From NCBI GenBank assembly GCA_963784195.1, contig CAWARA010000037.1, positions 1 through 42,521 on the forward strand: a stretch of DNA of 42,521 nucleotides. The letters are read 5' to 3'. Origin of the DNA: CAVQAH01 sp963784195 (lineage in GTDB: Bacteria; Acidobacteriota; Vicinamibacteria; Vicinamibacterales; 2-12-FULL-66-21). The notes beneath the pieces were generated by a model. That model worked only from the letters and a program-made list of their open reading frames with translations, ran no database searches and was not told where the DNA came from. Numbering within the stretch: position 1 is the first letter of the stretch; the number at the start of each line of letters is the position of its first letter. This document shows positions 34,814-42,521 of this stretch, piece after piece. A program made the translations under genes and the position numbers.

Positions 34814-35026
34814 TCAAACGCTGCGCAGCGCTACCGTCACTCCGTGCGACCACTTTGAATAACACCCGCCGCAGAGCAGGCCGGTGAATCCTTCCTGATG
34901 CGGGCGTTTCATCGTCAGGACGCGTGAACCAGAGTCTTCAGCTGGAATGAAGGCCGCGTTGCATACGCCGCATGACTGGTTGTCCTGCGACGCCAGATGT
35001 TTGACCGAGATGGTAATAGTGTTCAT
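34814..35026 (-). CDS. Small CxxC-CxxC protein, unknown function
   Basis: The 70-residue protein has CGVC near residue 19 and CGGC near 52, likely binding one zinc. GGAG lies 8 bp before ATG 35026. It has no signal peptide. It is convergent with the zinc-ribbon gene, so two unrelated Cys-rich small proteins sit side by side. Confidence 0.55.
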   Translation of the reverse strand: MNTITISVKHLASQDNQSCGVCNAAFIPAEDSGSRVLTMKRPHQEGFTGLLCGGCYSKWSHGVTVALRSV

Positions 35027-35097
35027 TTAGGGCACTCCATGCTATCTCGTAGTCCCTCGCTCCTGCGCCGAATACGCGAGGGCGAAGGAACGGTTCG

Positions 35098-36006
35098 TCA
35101 GGGGGTCTTGATCACGCGACCCGTCGTGAGAAAACGTCGGTATCCGCTGAACCTGTCGGTCCGTCGAATGGACTGCAGACCACTGCGCAGCACGGTCATC
35201 GATTCGATTGACTCCGGCAGCAGGACGACCTCGTCGGGGTCAGTGAAGGCTACCGTCTGGTAGCGCAGCGTCAGGTCGTCCCTCTCGAGCACGACCCACG
35301 CGGGCAGACCGTATCGTCGCTGCAGATTCCAGGGGACCCGCAGGTCGACGAGGCCGGCGATGCGCCGATCGACGCGCAGCACCTCATGGCTCTGCGCATC
35401 CACCCACACGCGTCCTTTCGTCGCGACGGGACCCGTCCAGTCGAAGCATTCGTCGTGCCCGCGCTCGTCTTCGATCAGCTCCGGCCGGCCAGTCCGGTTC
35501 GTCGACATGAAATCGATGATCAGCGTGGCGCGGTCCCGCTCTCGGCCGTGGCCCACCGACGTGAACTGGTACTCGTCGCGATGCTCGGCGAGCAGGAAGG
35601 CGAGCGGCTCTGGCGACAGCGGGTTAGGATCCGTGCAACCCGCGCGGTCTGTCTTGTCCCGCTCGCGAGGCTCCCGCCCGTTGATGCGACGGATGCTCCG
35701 AATCACTGTCGCTTTGAGTGGCGTGTCCCCGTCGGCGGGCGGTGCGGATTCGACGCGCAGGTCTGATTCGACCGTCCGCGCAAACCCTTCGGGCGTCCAG
35801 TTCAAGCGAATGGGCTGGACGATGGAGTGTTCGACGCACACCACGCTGTGCGCACGCCGGTAGTACTCGGCGACGCGCTCGGCGACGCGCGTCATCAGTC
35901 CCTCGAGCTCGGGCTGCTCCGGCGCTGCCGATACCGAGGAGGCGCACACCGCAACCAACGCGGTGGCTGCAAGGCGTGCGCGTCGGGATGGTTCCATGGT
36001 GCCCAT
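35098..36006 (-). CDS. Secreted protein of unknown function
   Basis: The 302-residue protein has a signal peptide (RRARLAATALVAVCASSVSA, ending near residue 27). The mature part has a start helix (LMTRVAERVAEYYRRAHS), several beta segments (RVWVDAQSHEVLRVDRR; LTLRYQTVAFTDPDEVVLLPES) and an end with RVI. The pattern resembles lipocalin- or LolA-like outer-membrane-associated folds, but I cannot name the family. It is encoded 9 bp downstream of the alpha/beta-hydrolase gene on the same strand, so they form an operon. Confidence 0.72.
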   Translation of the reverse strand: MGTMEPSRRARLAATALVAVCASSVSAAPEQPELEGLMTRVAERVAEYYRRAHSVVCVEHSIVQPIRLNWTPEGFARTVESDLRVESAPPADGDTPLKATVIRSIRRINGREPRERDKTDRAGCTDPNPLSPEPLAFLLAEHRDEYQFTSVGHGRERDRATLIIDFMSTNRTGRPELIEDERGHDECFDWTGPVATKGRVWVDAQSHEVLRVDRRIAGLVDLRVPWNLQRRYGLPAWVVLERDDLTLRYQTVAFTDPDEVVLLPESIESMTVLRSGLQSIRRTDRFSGYRRFLTTGRVIKTP

Positions 36007-36015
36007 CCACGTCCC

Positions 36016-37308
36016 CTAGAACCGCGCGGTGATCCACCTGGTGACATAGTCGAAGAAGTTCTTCTGACTATTTCCGTATTGTCCAGGCGTGGTCTCGCAC
36101 GCTGTGCAGGGTGAAATGCCGTGCGTCGCCCCCTCGATCGTGATGAACTCCTTGTCGCGGCTCGCGGACCTCTCGTAGTGGATCTCGCTGTCCCGGATGA
36201 AGTAGTGCGCCCCCATGGCCGTGACGAGCGTCGGGATGGTGATGTTCGGAAGCGCGCAATCGGTCGAGTTGTTGCTCGAGCACCACTCGATCTCGTCCAG
36301 CGAATCCTTCGCGCGGATCGCGTTCGCGCTCAGGAACGTCCGCAGCGTCGTCAACCGCGCCCCTCCGTCGAAGCTGGCGTTGCGCTGGTCGTAGCCGCGC
36401 GCCGGTCTTCGGACGCTCTCGACGATCTGTGTCACGACCGTACCATCGTTCTTGAGCAGCTTCTGCGGCTTCAGCGTGGCGTGATGGATGCCCGGATCCA
36501 GCTCCATCAACCGCGCGCCCTCGAACCGTGTGATGACCAGGCCGTTGTCATCGGGGTAGGGTGCCGATCCTGACTTCATCGCCTTCAGTTCGGCGAGCGC
36601 CCGGTCGATGAGACGGTTCATCCGATCGGCTTGCGCCTTGAAGTATCTCCGCTTGAACTCCTCGGAATAGCGCGGAGCGCCTTCCTTGTACCCGTTCGCC
36701 GGGTTGAACGGGTCGAGTGCCGGATCCAGCTTTTTCGGATCGCTCTCGTCGATGACGGCAGGGTTGAGGCTGCGAAGGAGGTTGACCGAGATCCCCGGGT
36801 GCGCGTCGACGAGGATGAGCCCGTCCGCTTTGGGCAGTCCGCTGAGCGTCTCGTCGCACTCGGTCAGCTTGTTCGCGCCGCGGCAATAGGACGGGCCCTT
36901 CTCGGCGACCGCCTGATAGAAGCTCGTGGCAGGGCCGCCGCCGCTGTGGCCCCACAGCAGAATCTTTGTGATACCCGGCTGCTTGCGAAGAAACTCGATG
37001 CCAGACTTGATATCGAGGGCGTTGGCTTCGAAGTTCACCGCCGCCTCGTTGTTGTCCGACCGCGGATTGACGGCCAGGACCATGAACCCTCGGCTCGAGA
37101 GCTCGCGGGTGGCAGGGCTGCCGAGCACATTCGATGTGCGATGAATGACGAGGATCGCAATGTGCGGCGCGGGACCGCTGTCGGGCTTGTAGAGCGCACC
37201 CTTCACGGCCGACGGCGAGAACTGGACGTACGCCGGTTGGCTCTGCGCAAACAGCGGGGAAGCGATCGCCAGAGCGGTCGCGGTCAGGAGTACAACAGAA
37301 CGGTTCAT
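36016..37308 (-). CDS. Secreted alpha/beta hydrolase
   Basis: The 430-residue protein starts with a signal peptide (SVVLLTATALAIASPLFAQ). Its alpha/beta-hydrolase core has the nucleophile elbow LLWGHSGGGPATS and a catalytic His in IEGATHGIS. The Asp is not certain. A middle insertion of about 150 residues (from PSYCRGANKL to LKPQKLLKN) acts as a lid. The substrate is unknown. ATG 37308 is preferred since it directly starts the signal peptide; the frame is open 19 codons further. The gene heads the operon with the secreted protein at 35098-36006. Confidence 0.82.
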   Translation of the reverse strand: MNRSVVLLTATALAIASPLFAQSQPAYVQFSPSAVKGALYKPDSGPAPHIAILVIHRTSNVLGSPATRELSSRGFMVLAVNPRSDNNEAAVNFEANALDIKSGIEFLRKQPGITKILLWGHSGGGPATSFYQAVAEKGPSYCRGANKLTECDETLSGLPKADGLILVDAHPGISVNLLRSLNPAVIDESDPKKLDPALDPFNPANGYKEGAPRYSEEFKRRYFKAQADRMNRLIDRALAELKAMKSGSAPYPDDNGLVITRFEGARLMELDPGIHHATLKPQKLLKNDGTVVTQIVESVRRPARGYDQRNASFDGGARLTTLRTFLSANAIRAKDSLDEIEWCSSNNSTDCALPNITIPTLVTAMGAHYFIRDSEIHYERSASRDKEFITIEGATHGISPCTACETTPGQYGNSQKNFFDYVTRWITARF

Positions 37309-37423
37309 GGCCAGCCCCCATAACCGATTCGTCGACTCGCCCTGACACGGAACCGACACGAGCATTCAGCGAGCTGCCGACGTTGTCGAACAGTCGCTGA
37401 CTGTATCACCGTACTCCGCCGCT

Positions 37424-37953
37424 TCAGCGGGTGCCGAAGAACTGAATGAAGTTTCCGGCGTGGTCGCGGATGATGGCGTTGGCCCGCTGTTCTCGCGTGG
37501 CGGGGAAGGGGCCGATCGCGATCGGGATACCGCGCGCTTTGAGCTGGGCGATCGTCTTGTCGAAGTCGTCGACGACGATGCCCGCCTTGAAGATGCCGTG
37601 AACGAGGTAGTTGCGGGTGATCGCCGGCGCCGCCGTGCCCAGCGGCACCGCGTCATCGTGCTTCATCAGCTCGACGATCAAGCCGCCGCCCTCGAGGATG
37701 ACAGCCGTGGATTTATCGACCGGGGGAGGGCGCAGCACAACAGTCAGCCCCAGCTTCTCGGTATACCAGGCCACGCTCTTGTCGATGTCCGCGACCGAGA
37801 CACCGATGAACGCACCGCGTGTGGTGAAGGGTGTATAGGCGATGCTGCTGCCGGCTTCGCCGGTGGATCCTGGCCGGCCGCGGCCGCGATCAGGACGCAC
37901 GTGCACACCAGCAATGAGGTCGGAAGGAGCTCGTCGGTTCGACATGCCGGCAC
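37424..37953 (-). CDS. VOC (glyoxalase-fold) protein, possibly exported, probable frameshift after the signal peptide
   Basis: The domain is clear: GAFIGVSVADIDKSVAWYTEKLGL, VILEGGGLIVELMKH, HGIFKAGIVVDDFDKTI and IIRDHAGNFIQFFG. In its own frame the N-terminus (ATG 37945) is Arg/Gly-rich and unlike a VOC start. In a second frame, GTG 37953 gives a good signal peptide (LLPTSLLVCTCVLIAAAAG). One missing base near 37855 would join the two into about 176 residues. Metal and substrate are unknown. Confidence 0.75.
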
Positions 37954-38228
37954 GCTAGCGTCGGCATTGACCTGTTGTCCAGGGGAGTGGGACAGGACGG
38001 TGGTGGACGTTGTGTGAAAGTTGAACTCCCAACGTATCAGATTAGCGCGTCAGGTCGTTGACCGGGCGGCCTGTGAACACGGGTCCAGGAGGTCACGAGA
38101 ACTTATGGCTATTCTGCTTTTGATCTCATGAGCTCCTGTGGGTTCTTGGCGGTGGCGTTTCTCGCAGAACACACCACCCTTCTCGAGACGATTTAGCGAT
38201 CGGGCCGTCGTCGGCTTACACTGCGGCC

Positions 38229-38783
38229 ATGAGAAACCCGCTGCATTTCACGACGACCCTTTTCATTGTTGCCGCGTTCACCGTCTCGCTCTCGGCCCAG
38301 ACACGCGATGGCGTCATGGGCGAACTGCTGAAAGACGTCGCGGACCTCGAGAAGAAGGTCCTCGATCTGGCGAAGGCGATACCGGAATCGGCCTACGCCT
38401 GGCGTCCCGGCCCCGGTGTACGGTCCACGGGCGAAGTGTTCGTGCACATCGCTGCCGACAATTACTTCCTTCCGGTGTTGCAGGGCACGCCCGCGCCCGC
38501 AGAGACCGGCATCACCAAGGACTACAAGACCGCCGCGGTCTTCGAAAAGAAACCGCTGAACAAGGCGGCCACGATCGCCGAGCTGGAGAAATCGTTCGCG
38601 TTTCTGCGTTCGTCGATGAGCTCGACAACGGATGCGCAGCTCAACACGGCGATTGACATGTTCGGTCAGAAGAGCACGACCCGAGGACTCTGGATCACGA
38701 CCGCGACACACCTCCACGAGCATCTCGGGCAGCTGATCGCTTACGCGCGATCGAACAAGGTCACGCCGCCCTGGAGCAAGTAG
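38229..38783 (+). CDS. Exported DinB-family protein
   Basis: The 184-residue four-helix-bundle protein has the DinB metal-ligand pattern: His73 in FVHIAADN and HLHEH near the end, with His161 and His165. A signal peptide (LFIVAAFTVSLSAQ) places it outside the cytoplasm, as is frequent for DinB-like proteins in soil bacteria. Family members are thiol-dependent or metal-dependent enzymes, with most functions unknown. The length fits the family. The ATG follows an unremarkable leader. Confidence 0.87.
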   Translation: MRNPLHFTTTLFIVAAFTVSLSAQTRDGVMGELLKDVADLEKKVLDLAKAIPESAYAWRPGPGVRSTGEVFVHIAADNYFLPVLQGTPAPAETGITKDYKTAAVFEKKPLNKAATIAELEKSFAFLRSSMSSTTDAQLNTAIDMFGQKSTTRGLWITTATHLHEHLGQLIAYARSNKVTPPWSK

Positions 38784-38811
38784 CCGGCCGGTCGGGTTCG
38801 AGTGGCTCTAT

Positions 38812-39132
38812 ATGCAGTTCACCAAGCGCCTGCGGGAGGGAATCCGGCGCGGGCGAATCAGATGCAGCATTCGGATCTGGACACGGCCCCATGTCAAGGT
38901 GGGTGGTCGTTACCAGATGGACGAGGGCCACATCGTCGTCGATTCCATTGCGCCCATCACCGTCGCCGACATCACGTACGATCTGGCCCGTGAGTCAGGG
39001 TTCGAGAGCGTTGACGATTTGCTGGGAATGGCGCGACACGGCAAGGGCGACAAGGTGTATTTGATTCGGTTCCACTACCTGCCTCCGGGCGGGTGGGACA
39101 CCCCGCGGTCAACGGCATCGAGGGTCTCGTAG
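38812..39132 (+). CDS. ASCH-domain-like protein
   Basis: The 106-residue protein begins QFTKRLREGIRRGRI and has a basic strand (SIRIWTRPHVKVGGRY), a pattern seen in ASCH/PUA-like RNA-binding folds, followed by SGFESVDDLLGMARHG and VYLIRFHYL. It starts 28 bp after the DinB stop. RNA binding is likely from the fold but its target is unknown. Confidence 0.75.
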   Translation: MQFTKRLREGIRRGRIRCSIRIWTRPHVKVGGRYQMDEGHIVVDSIAPITVADITYDLARESGFESVDDLLGMARHGKGDKVYLIRFHYLPPGGWDTPRSTASRVS

Positions 39133-39252
39133 GCACCCTACGCGGCTCACCGCTGCTGCGCGGCACGTGAGTCGGGTTTTCTCCCCTCATCTCTCCTGCT
39201 CCCCTTCTCCTTTACCCGTTTAGGCCGTGGCTGAACGTGATTCAGCTCTGCT

Positions 39253-41472
39253 CTAATCGAGCTTCTTGCGCGCGAAGTGGTAGAGCGAATAGGCGAGCAA
39301 CGCGAACATCAGGACCGCGAACAGGTTCGAGGTGGCCAGCCCTGGCGCGATCTTCGGGCCGAACGCCAGCACGCCGGGCGGAATCAGCCTGATGCCGAGC
39401 TCCGGATCGCCGAGGACATTGATCACGATGGCGATGAGTCCCATCACGCCGCCGGCTGCGATGAGTCCGCTGGCGAAGAGCGATCCAGGACTGACGTCGC
39501 TCTCGGCGTGAGCGCCAGTCTTGCGGCCGCGCTCGGCCGCCCAGCGCACGATCCCGCCACAGAAGATCGCCAGCGTCGTGTGCAGTCCGAGATAGGAACC
39601 CACCGCGAAGGACAGCGATCGAATGCCGAGCAGTTCGACAGCGATGACGAGGAACACACCCATCGCGACGAGGCGCCAGGGCAGGCGCTGGTTGAGAATG
39701 CCGGTGATGACGGTTGCCATCAGCCGGCCTTGCGGTGCAGCCGCCTTGTCGCTGCCGATGCCCGTGATCCACTGCACCTCGATCTGTCTCGTCTCGGGGT
39801 CGTAGAGGTACTTGCCGTCGGGCAGCTCGCGCGAGCCGAGCGCGTTGACCAGGATGTACCTCTTGTCCCTGTAAGTTTGCGGGTTCGGGTCGTCCAGTTC
39901 CTTTTCGACCCGAACGGCGGCGCCACGCTGACTCTGTTCGGCCCTGACTTTGTCGATGTCGAGGGCCCGCTGCATCGGCCGGAACTCGGAGAGCCCGAAG
40001 TTCATCAGCATCAGCGTGCCGCCGATCACGAACACCGAGACCATGACGCCGATCATCAGCGCCCATTGCTGGCGGTACGGCGTGGCGCCAATCAGGAACC
40101 CGGTCTTCAGATCCTGTGATGTCGCGCCGGCATTTGCGGCAGCGACGCAGACGACGCCGCCAATGGTGATCGCGAGCGCCGAGTAGGCCGGCGCCGTCCA
40201 CCCCATGGCGAGGAACATCGCACAGGTCGCCATCAGCGTGGCGATGGTCATGCCGCTCACCGGGTTCGCCGACGTGCCAATCAGCCCGCAGATGCGCGAT
40301 GACACTGTGACGAAGAGGAACCCGAAGATCACCACGAACAGCGAGGCGACGAGGTTCTCGAACGCAGAGGTGCGGGCGCCGGCAATCGGGTTGAACGTCA
40401 ACATCAGCCACATCACGACAATGATGGCGAGGGACCCGAGCACGACCCACTTCATCGCGATGTCGCGCTCGAGCCGGCCGCCGGCTTCCGCGCCGGTCTG
40501 CTGCGAGCGGATGTCCTTGATGCCGCTGCGCAGCGCGTTGACGATCGTCGGCATCGTCTTCATCAGGGTAATGAGACCCGCCATGGCGACGGCGCCGGCG
40601 CCCATCGGGCGGATGTAGCTTTCCCACAACTGTCCCGGCGTCATGTCGCGAATCGGAATGGTGCTGGGATACAGCGGTGTGGCGAGCCCTTCGCCGAAGA
40701 ACTTGATCGCCGGCATGAGCACCAGCCACGAGAACACGCCGCCGGCGAAGATCGTGCCGGCGATCCGCGGTCCGATGATGTAGCCCACACCGAGATACTC
40801 GCTGGTGATCTCCGCGCGGAACGACGCGCCTGGCAGCCACGCCGGTTCGTACAACGGCCGTTGTTTCCACACCTGGGCGGTGGCCATCAGGAACGTGTAG
40901 ACGCCACCCAGGCCGAGGCCCCAGAAAACGCGGCTGGCAAACGATCCACCCTTTTCGCCCGCCACCAGCACGTCGGCGCACGCGGTCCCTTCCGGATACA
41001 GCAGGTTGCCGTGTTCCTGCACGATCAGCTGCCGCCGGAGCGGGATCATGAACAGCACGCCGATCCACCCGCCGATCAGCGCGAGCATGAAGATGCGCGA
41101 GTACTCGAAGGGGAAGCCCATGAAGATCAACGCCGGCAGCGTGAAGATCGCGCCGGCGGCGACCGACTCACCCGCCGACCCCGCCGTCTGGACGATGTTG
41201 TTCTCGAGGATGGTGGCCTTGCCGAACGCGCGCAGCAGGCTGATGCTGAGGACAGCGATCGGGATCGATGCCGAAACGGTCAGGCCGGCGCGAAGGCCGA
41301 CGTAGACGGTTACGGCGCCGAAGATGATCCCGAAGATTGCGCCGAAGAGGACGGCTTTGAACGTGAATTCCGGCACATTCGCCGACTCGGGAACGTAGGG
41401 CCGGAACTCGCCAAGGGGAGCGGTCGAATTCCAGGTGGTGTTCGACGTTTCTTCCTTCAATACCTTCGCCAC
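39253..41472 (-). CDS. OPT-family oligopeptide/metal-chelate transporter
   Basis: The 739-residue protein is largely transmembrane (about 15-16 helices). OPT signatures are visible: EFTFKAVLFGAIFGI at the start, ENNIVQTAGSAGESVAAGA, and LYPEGTACADVL. Bacterial OPT proteins move peptides or metal chelates with protons. A large soluble loop occurs at residues about 500-580 (ELDDPNPQTYRDKR, VQWITGIG). The start is GTG 41472 with AAGGAGG upstream. No periplasmic binding protein or siderophore genes are near. Confidence 0.92.
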   Translation of the reverse strand: MAKVLKEETSNTTWNSTAPLGEFRPYVPESANVPEFTFKAVLFGAIFGIIFGAVTVYVGLRAGLTVSASIPIAVLSISLLRAFGKATILENNIVQTAGSAGESVAAGAIFTLPALIFMGFPFEYSRIFMLALIGGWIGVLFMIPLRRQLIVQEHGNLLYPEGTACADVLVAGEKGGSFASRVFWGLGLGGVYTFLMATAQVWKQRPLYEPAWLPGASFRAEITSEYLGVGYIIGPRIAGTIFAGGVFSWLVLMPAIKFFGEGLATPLYPSTIPIRDMTPGQLWESYIRPMGAGAVAMAGLITLMKTMPTIVNALRSGIKDIRSQQTGAEAGGRLERDIAMKWVVLGSLAIIVVMWLMLTFNPIAGARTSAFENLVASLFVVIFGFLFVTVSSRICGLIGTSANPVSGMTIATLMATCAMFLAMGWTAPAYSALAITIGGVVCVAAANAGATSQDLKTGFLIGATPYRQQWALMIGVMVSVFVIGGTLMLMNFGLSEFRPMQRALDIDKVRAEQSQRGAAVRVEKELDDPNPQTYRDKRYILVNALGSRELPDGKYLYDPETRQIEVQWITGIGSDKAAAPQGRLMATVITGILNQRLPWRLVAMGVFLVIAVELLGIRSLSFAVGSYLGLHTTLAIFCGGIVRWAAERGRKTGAHAESDVSPGSLFASGLIAAGGVMGLIAIVINVLGDPELGIRLIPPGVLAFGPKIAPGLATSNLFAVLMFALLAYSLYHFARKKLD

Positions 41473-41760
41473 GCGCGGCCTCCTTCAATGGGAGAACGAT
41501 TGCGACCACGACATTAGCGCAAGGCGGCGGTTTTTACACCGGCTCATCGCGATTTCGTTGCGGGTTCCGAGCAGGGCGCGGAGGTGAGAAATTGTGGTAA
41601 GGCGTGCGGCAGGCTGCTGAGGGCTCAAGGCAGATGTGCCCCGAGTCATGGAAGAGGCCTGAAATCACCGTTTTCTTGGCTAGCCAGCTTCGTGTTGTAT
41701 GCGGGCCGCTCGTGGCGGGAACTCCCCCCTTGCTGTGCCTGACAGCTGCGACATCTACGT

Positions 41761-42033
41761 GCCAAAACCTAAAACGCAGAGAAGCGGAGAACGCCGAGCG
41801 CGCAGGGATACGCGGCACGACCGGCCGCGCCGGAGGCGCGGGTGAGGGGACGACCGAACCACGACTGCGAGAACCACTGGATGTGTACGGGTTCTCGCAG
41901 TCGTCGTTTCGGTCGTCCCTCACCAGCCTGGCTGCGCCAGGCTGCCGGTCGTGCCGCCGCCTGACTGGCGCGAGAACTCAGGGCGTCTCTGCGCTCACTG
42001 CGTTCTCTGCATCTCTGCGTTTTTGGTTTTGAC
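41761..42033. repeat. 273-bp imperfect inverted-repeat element
   Basis: The left arm from 41761 (CCAAAACC...ACGCAGAGA...) pairs with the right arm ending at 42033 (...TCTCTGCG...GGTTTTGAC). Inner arms GACGACCGAA and GACTGCGAGAACC pair with GGTTCTCGCAGTC and TTCGGTCGTC around a short loop near 41877-41889. The right arm carries extra sequence. The outer arms consist of repeats of ACGCAGAG type. It has no coding capacity. It lies between the OPT and SEC-C genes, downstream of SEC-C and upstream of OPT. Confidence 0.85.
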
Positions 42034-42072
42034 AGTGAACGGCGGCGGGCGTGATCACCCGCCCGACGACGA

Positions 42073-42348
42073 TCAGCTCCCGCCGACTTTTCGGGGCGCG
42101 CGCATACGGGGGACGAAACCGCGCGCAGTCGTCGTTTTCCACGGCTGTTCCGTTCGTGGCTTCACTGGCCGGGTGGGTGTCGGGCTGGCAGACGCGGCCG
42201 GTGTAGTGGATGCGTCTGCGGACGCTTTGTCTCGGGCCGCCACGTCCTTGGCGTGGTCCTTCTCCAGACAGCAATGTTTGTACTTACGGCCTGAGCCGCA
42301 ATGGCAAGGCTCGTTGCGGCCGGGTCGTGAACTGGTCGGAGGGGTCAT
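42073..42348 (-). CDS. SEC-C metal-binding motif protein
   Basis: The 91-residue protein has the SEC-C zinc motif near its start (EPCHCGSGRKYKHCC, residues about 13-27), as at the end of SecA. A charged linker and an Ala/Pro/Thr-rich tail with basic ends follow. Stand-alone SEC-C proteins bind zinc and probably partners such as the Sec machinery or ribosomes. There is no good ribosome site before ATG 42348, but this ATG gives the natural N-terminus; the frame runs upstream through the inverted repeat at 42401-42465. Confidence 0.7.
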   Translation of the reverse strand: MTPPTSSRPGRNEPCHCGSGRKYKHCCLEKDHAKDVAARDKASADASTTPAASASPTPTRPVKPRTEQPWKTTTARGFVPRMRAPRKVGGS

Positions 42349-42400
42349 TTGAAGGAGTGTACACAGGTCGGGATGAAGAAGCGATGGAGAGGGACAGATT

Positions 42401-42465
42401 TTGTTTCTTGCACAATTGTCCTCTTTAGGTGTGTCCGTCGAAGTGGACAACCGTGCAAGAAACAA
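42401..42465 (-). terminator. Strong 21-bp stem-loop, possible terminator or mobile palindrome
   Basis: The arms 42401-42421 and 42445-42465 are complementary except at two positions that become G-U pairs in the minus-strand transcript, so that RNA can form a 21-bp stem with a 23-nt loop. Just upstream on the minus strand, 42488-42520 reads as a short open end (FRVKRVW then TGA) that may be the 3' end of a gene outside the window. There is no U-run after the stem, so terminator status is uncertain. Confidence 0.45.
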
Positions 42466-42521
42466 GATTGACCTCGGCGTGGGATCCTCACCACACCCGT
42501 TTCACCCTGAAGTCGATGATG

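Noticed and set aside
39242..41068. 608-codon minus-strand frame inside the OPT gene
   Set aside because: It is out of frame with the transporter, whose frame has the expected helices and signatures.
41600..42060. Possible CRISPR-like array from repeated ACGCAGAG units
   Set aside because: Units are degenerate, unspaced and arranged as inverted arms; there are no spacers and no cas genes.

Overview
The window is GC-rich, gene-dense bacterial chromosome with no rRNA, tRNA, CRISPR array or phage block that I could see. Short intergenic gaps, many signal peptides, frequent GTG starts, an ECF42-type sigma factor beside a DGPF/YCII gene, two DUF1254 genes, several serine-hydrolase and alpha/beta-hydrolase genes and an OPT transporter suggest a soil bacterium. 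Acidobacteriota (Vicinamibacteria-like) is my best guess. This rests on gene content, not on a marker gene.

Layout. 1-7.5 kb: alpha/beta hydrolase (cut by the window edge) divergent from a CGNR regulator, flavodoxin, HEXXH metallopeptidase, HxlR regulator divergent from rhodanese and nitronate monooxygenase, a membrane protein, and an AhpD-like/XRE pair. 7.5-8.0 kb: a cupredoxin 3' remnant followed by repeats. 8.0-14.1 kb: a tandem duplication of a three-gene cassette (exported vanadium-haloperoxidase-like enzyme, signal-peptide-bearing SAM methyltransferase, divergent HxlR regulator). 14.2-20.0 kb: two serine beta-lactamase-fold proteins, MmgE/PrpD and an epoxide hydrolase. 20.2-27.2 kb: signalling and stress genes (PP2C phosphatase, AI-2E-type permease, CsbD/YflT-like stress protein, two receiver proteins). 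27.5-33.0 kb: YCII, ECF42 sigma, DUF1905, PhnB-like VOC protein and two DUF1254/DUF1214 proteins. 33.0-42.5 kb: DEAD-box helicase, two small Cys-rich proteins, secreted hydrolases, VOC, DinB, ASCH, OPT transporter, a 273-bp inverted-repeat element and a SEC-C protein.

The best candidate for something new is the duplicated cassette. The two regulator copies differ, by eye, at 11 nucleotides over 226 codons and every change is synonymous. The enzyme copies have diverged in protein sequence and decayed reciprocally: copy A keeps an intact haloperoxidase but a broken methyltransferase, and copy B the reverse. The pair may therefore work as one complemented system under duplicated regulators.

Caveat: at least eight other genes also show single-base frameshifts that a one-base edit repairs, one of them in a C6 run. 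Either the assembly carries indel errors or decay is widespread. Each frameshift is flagged, and the reciprocal-decay argument depends on those particular indels being real.
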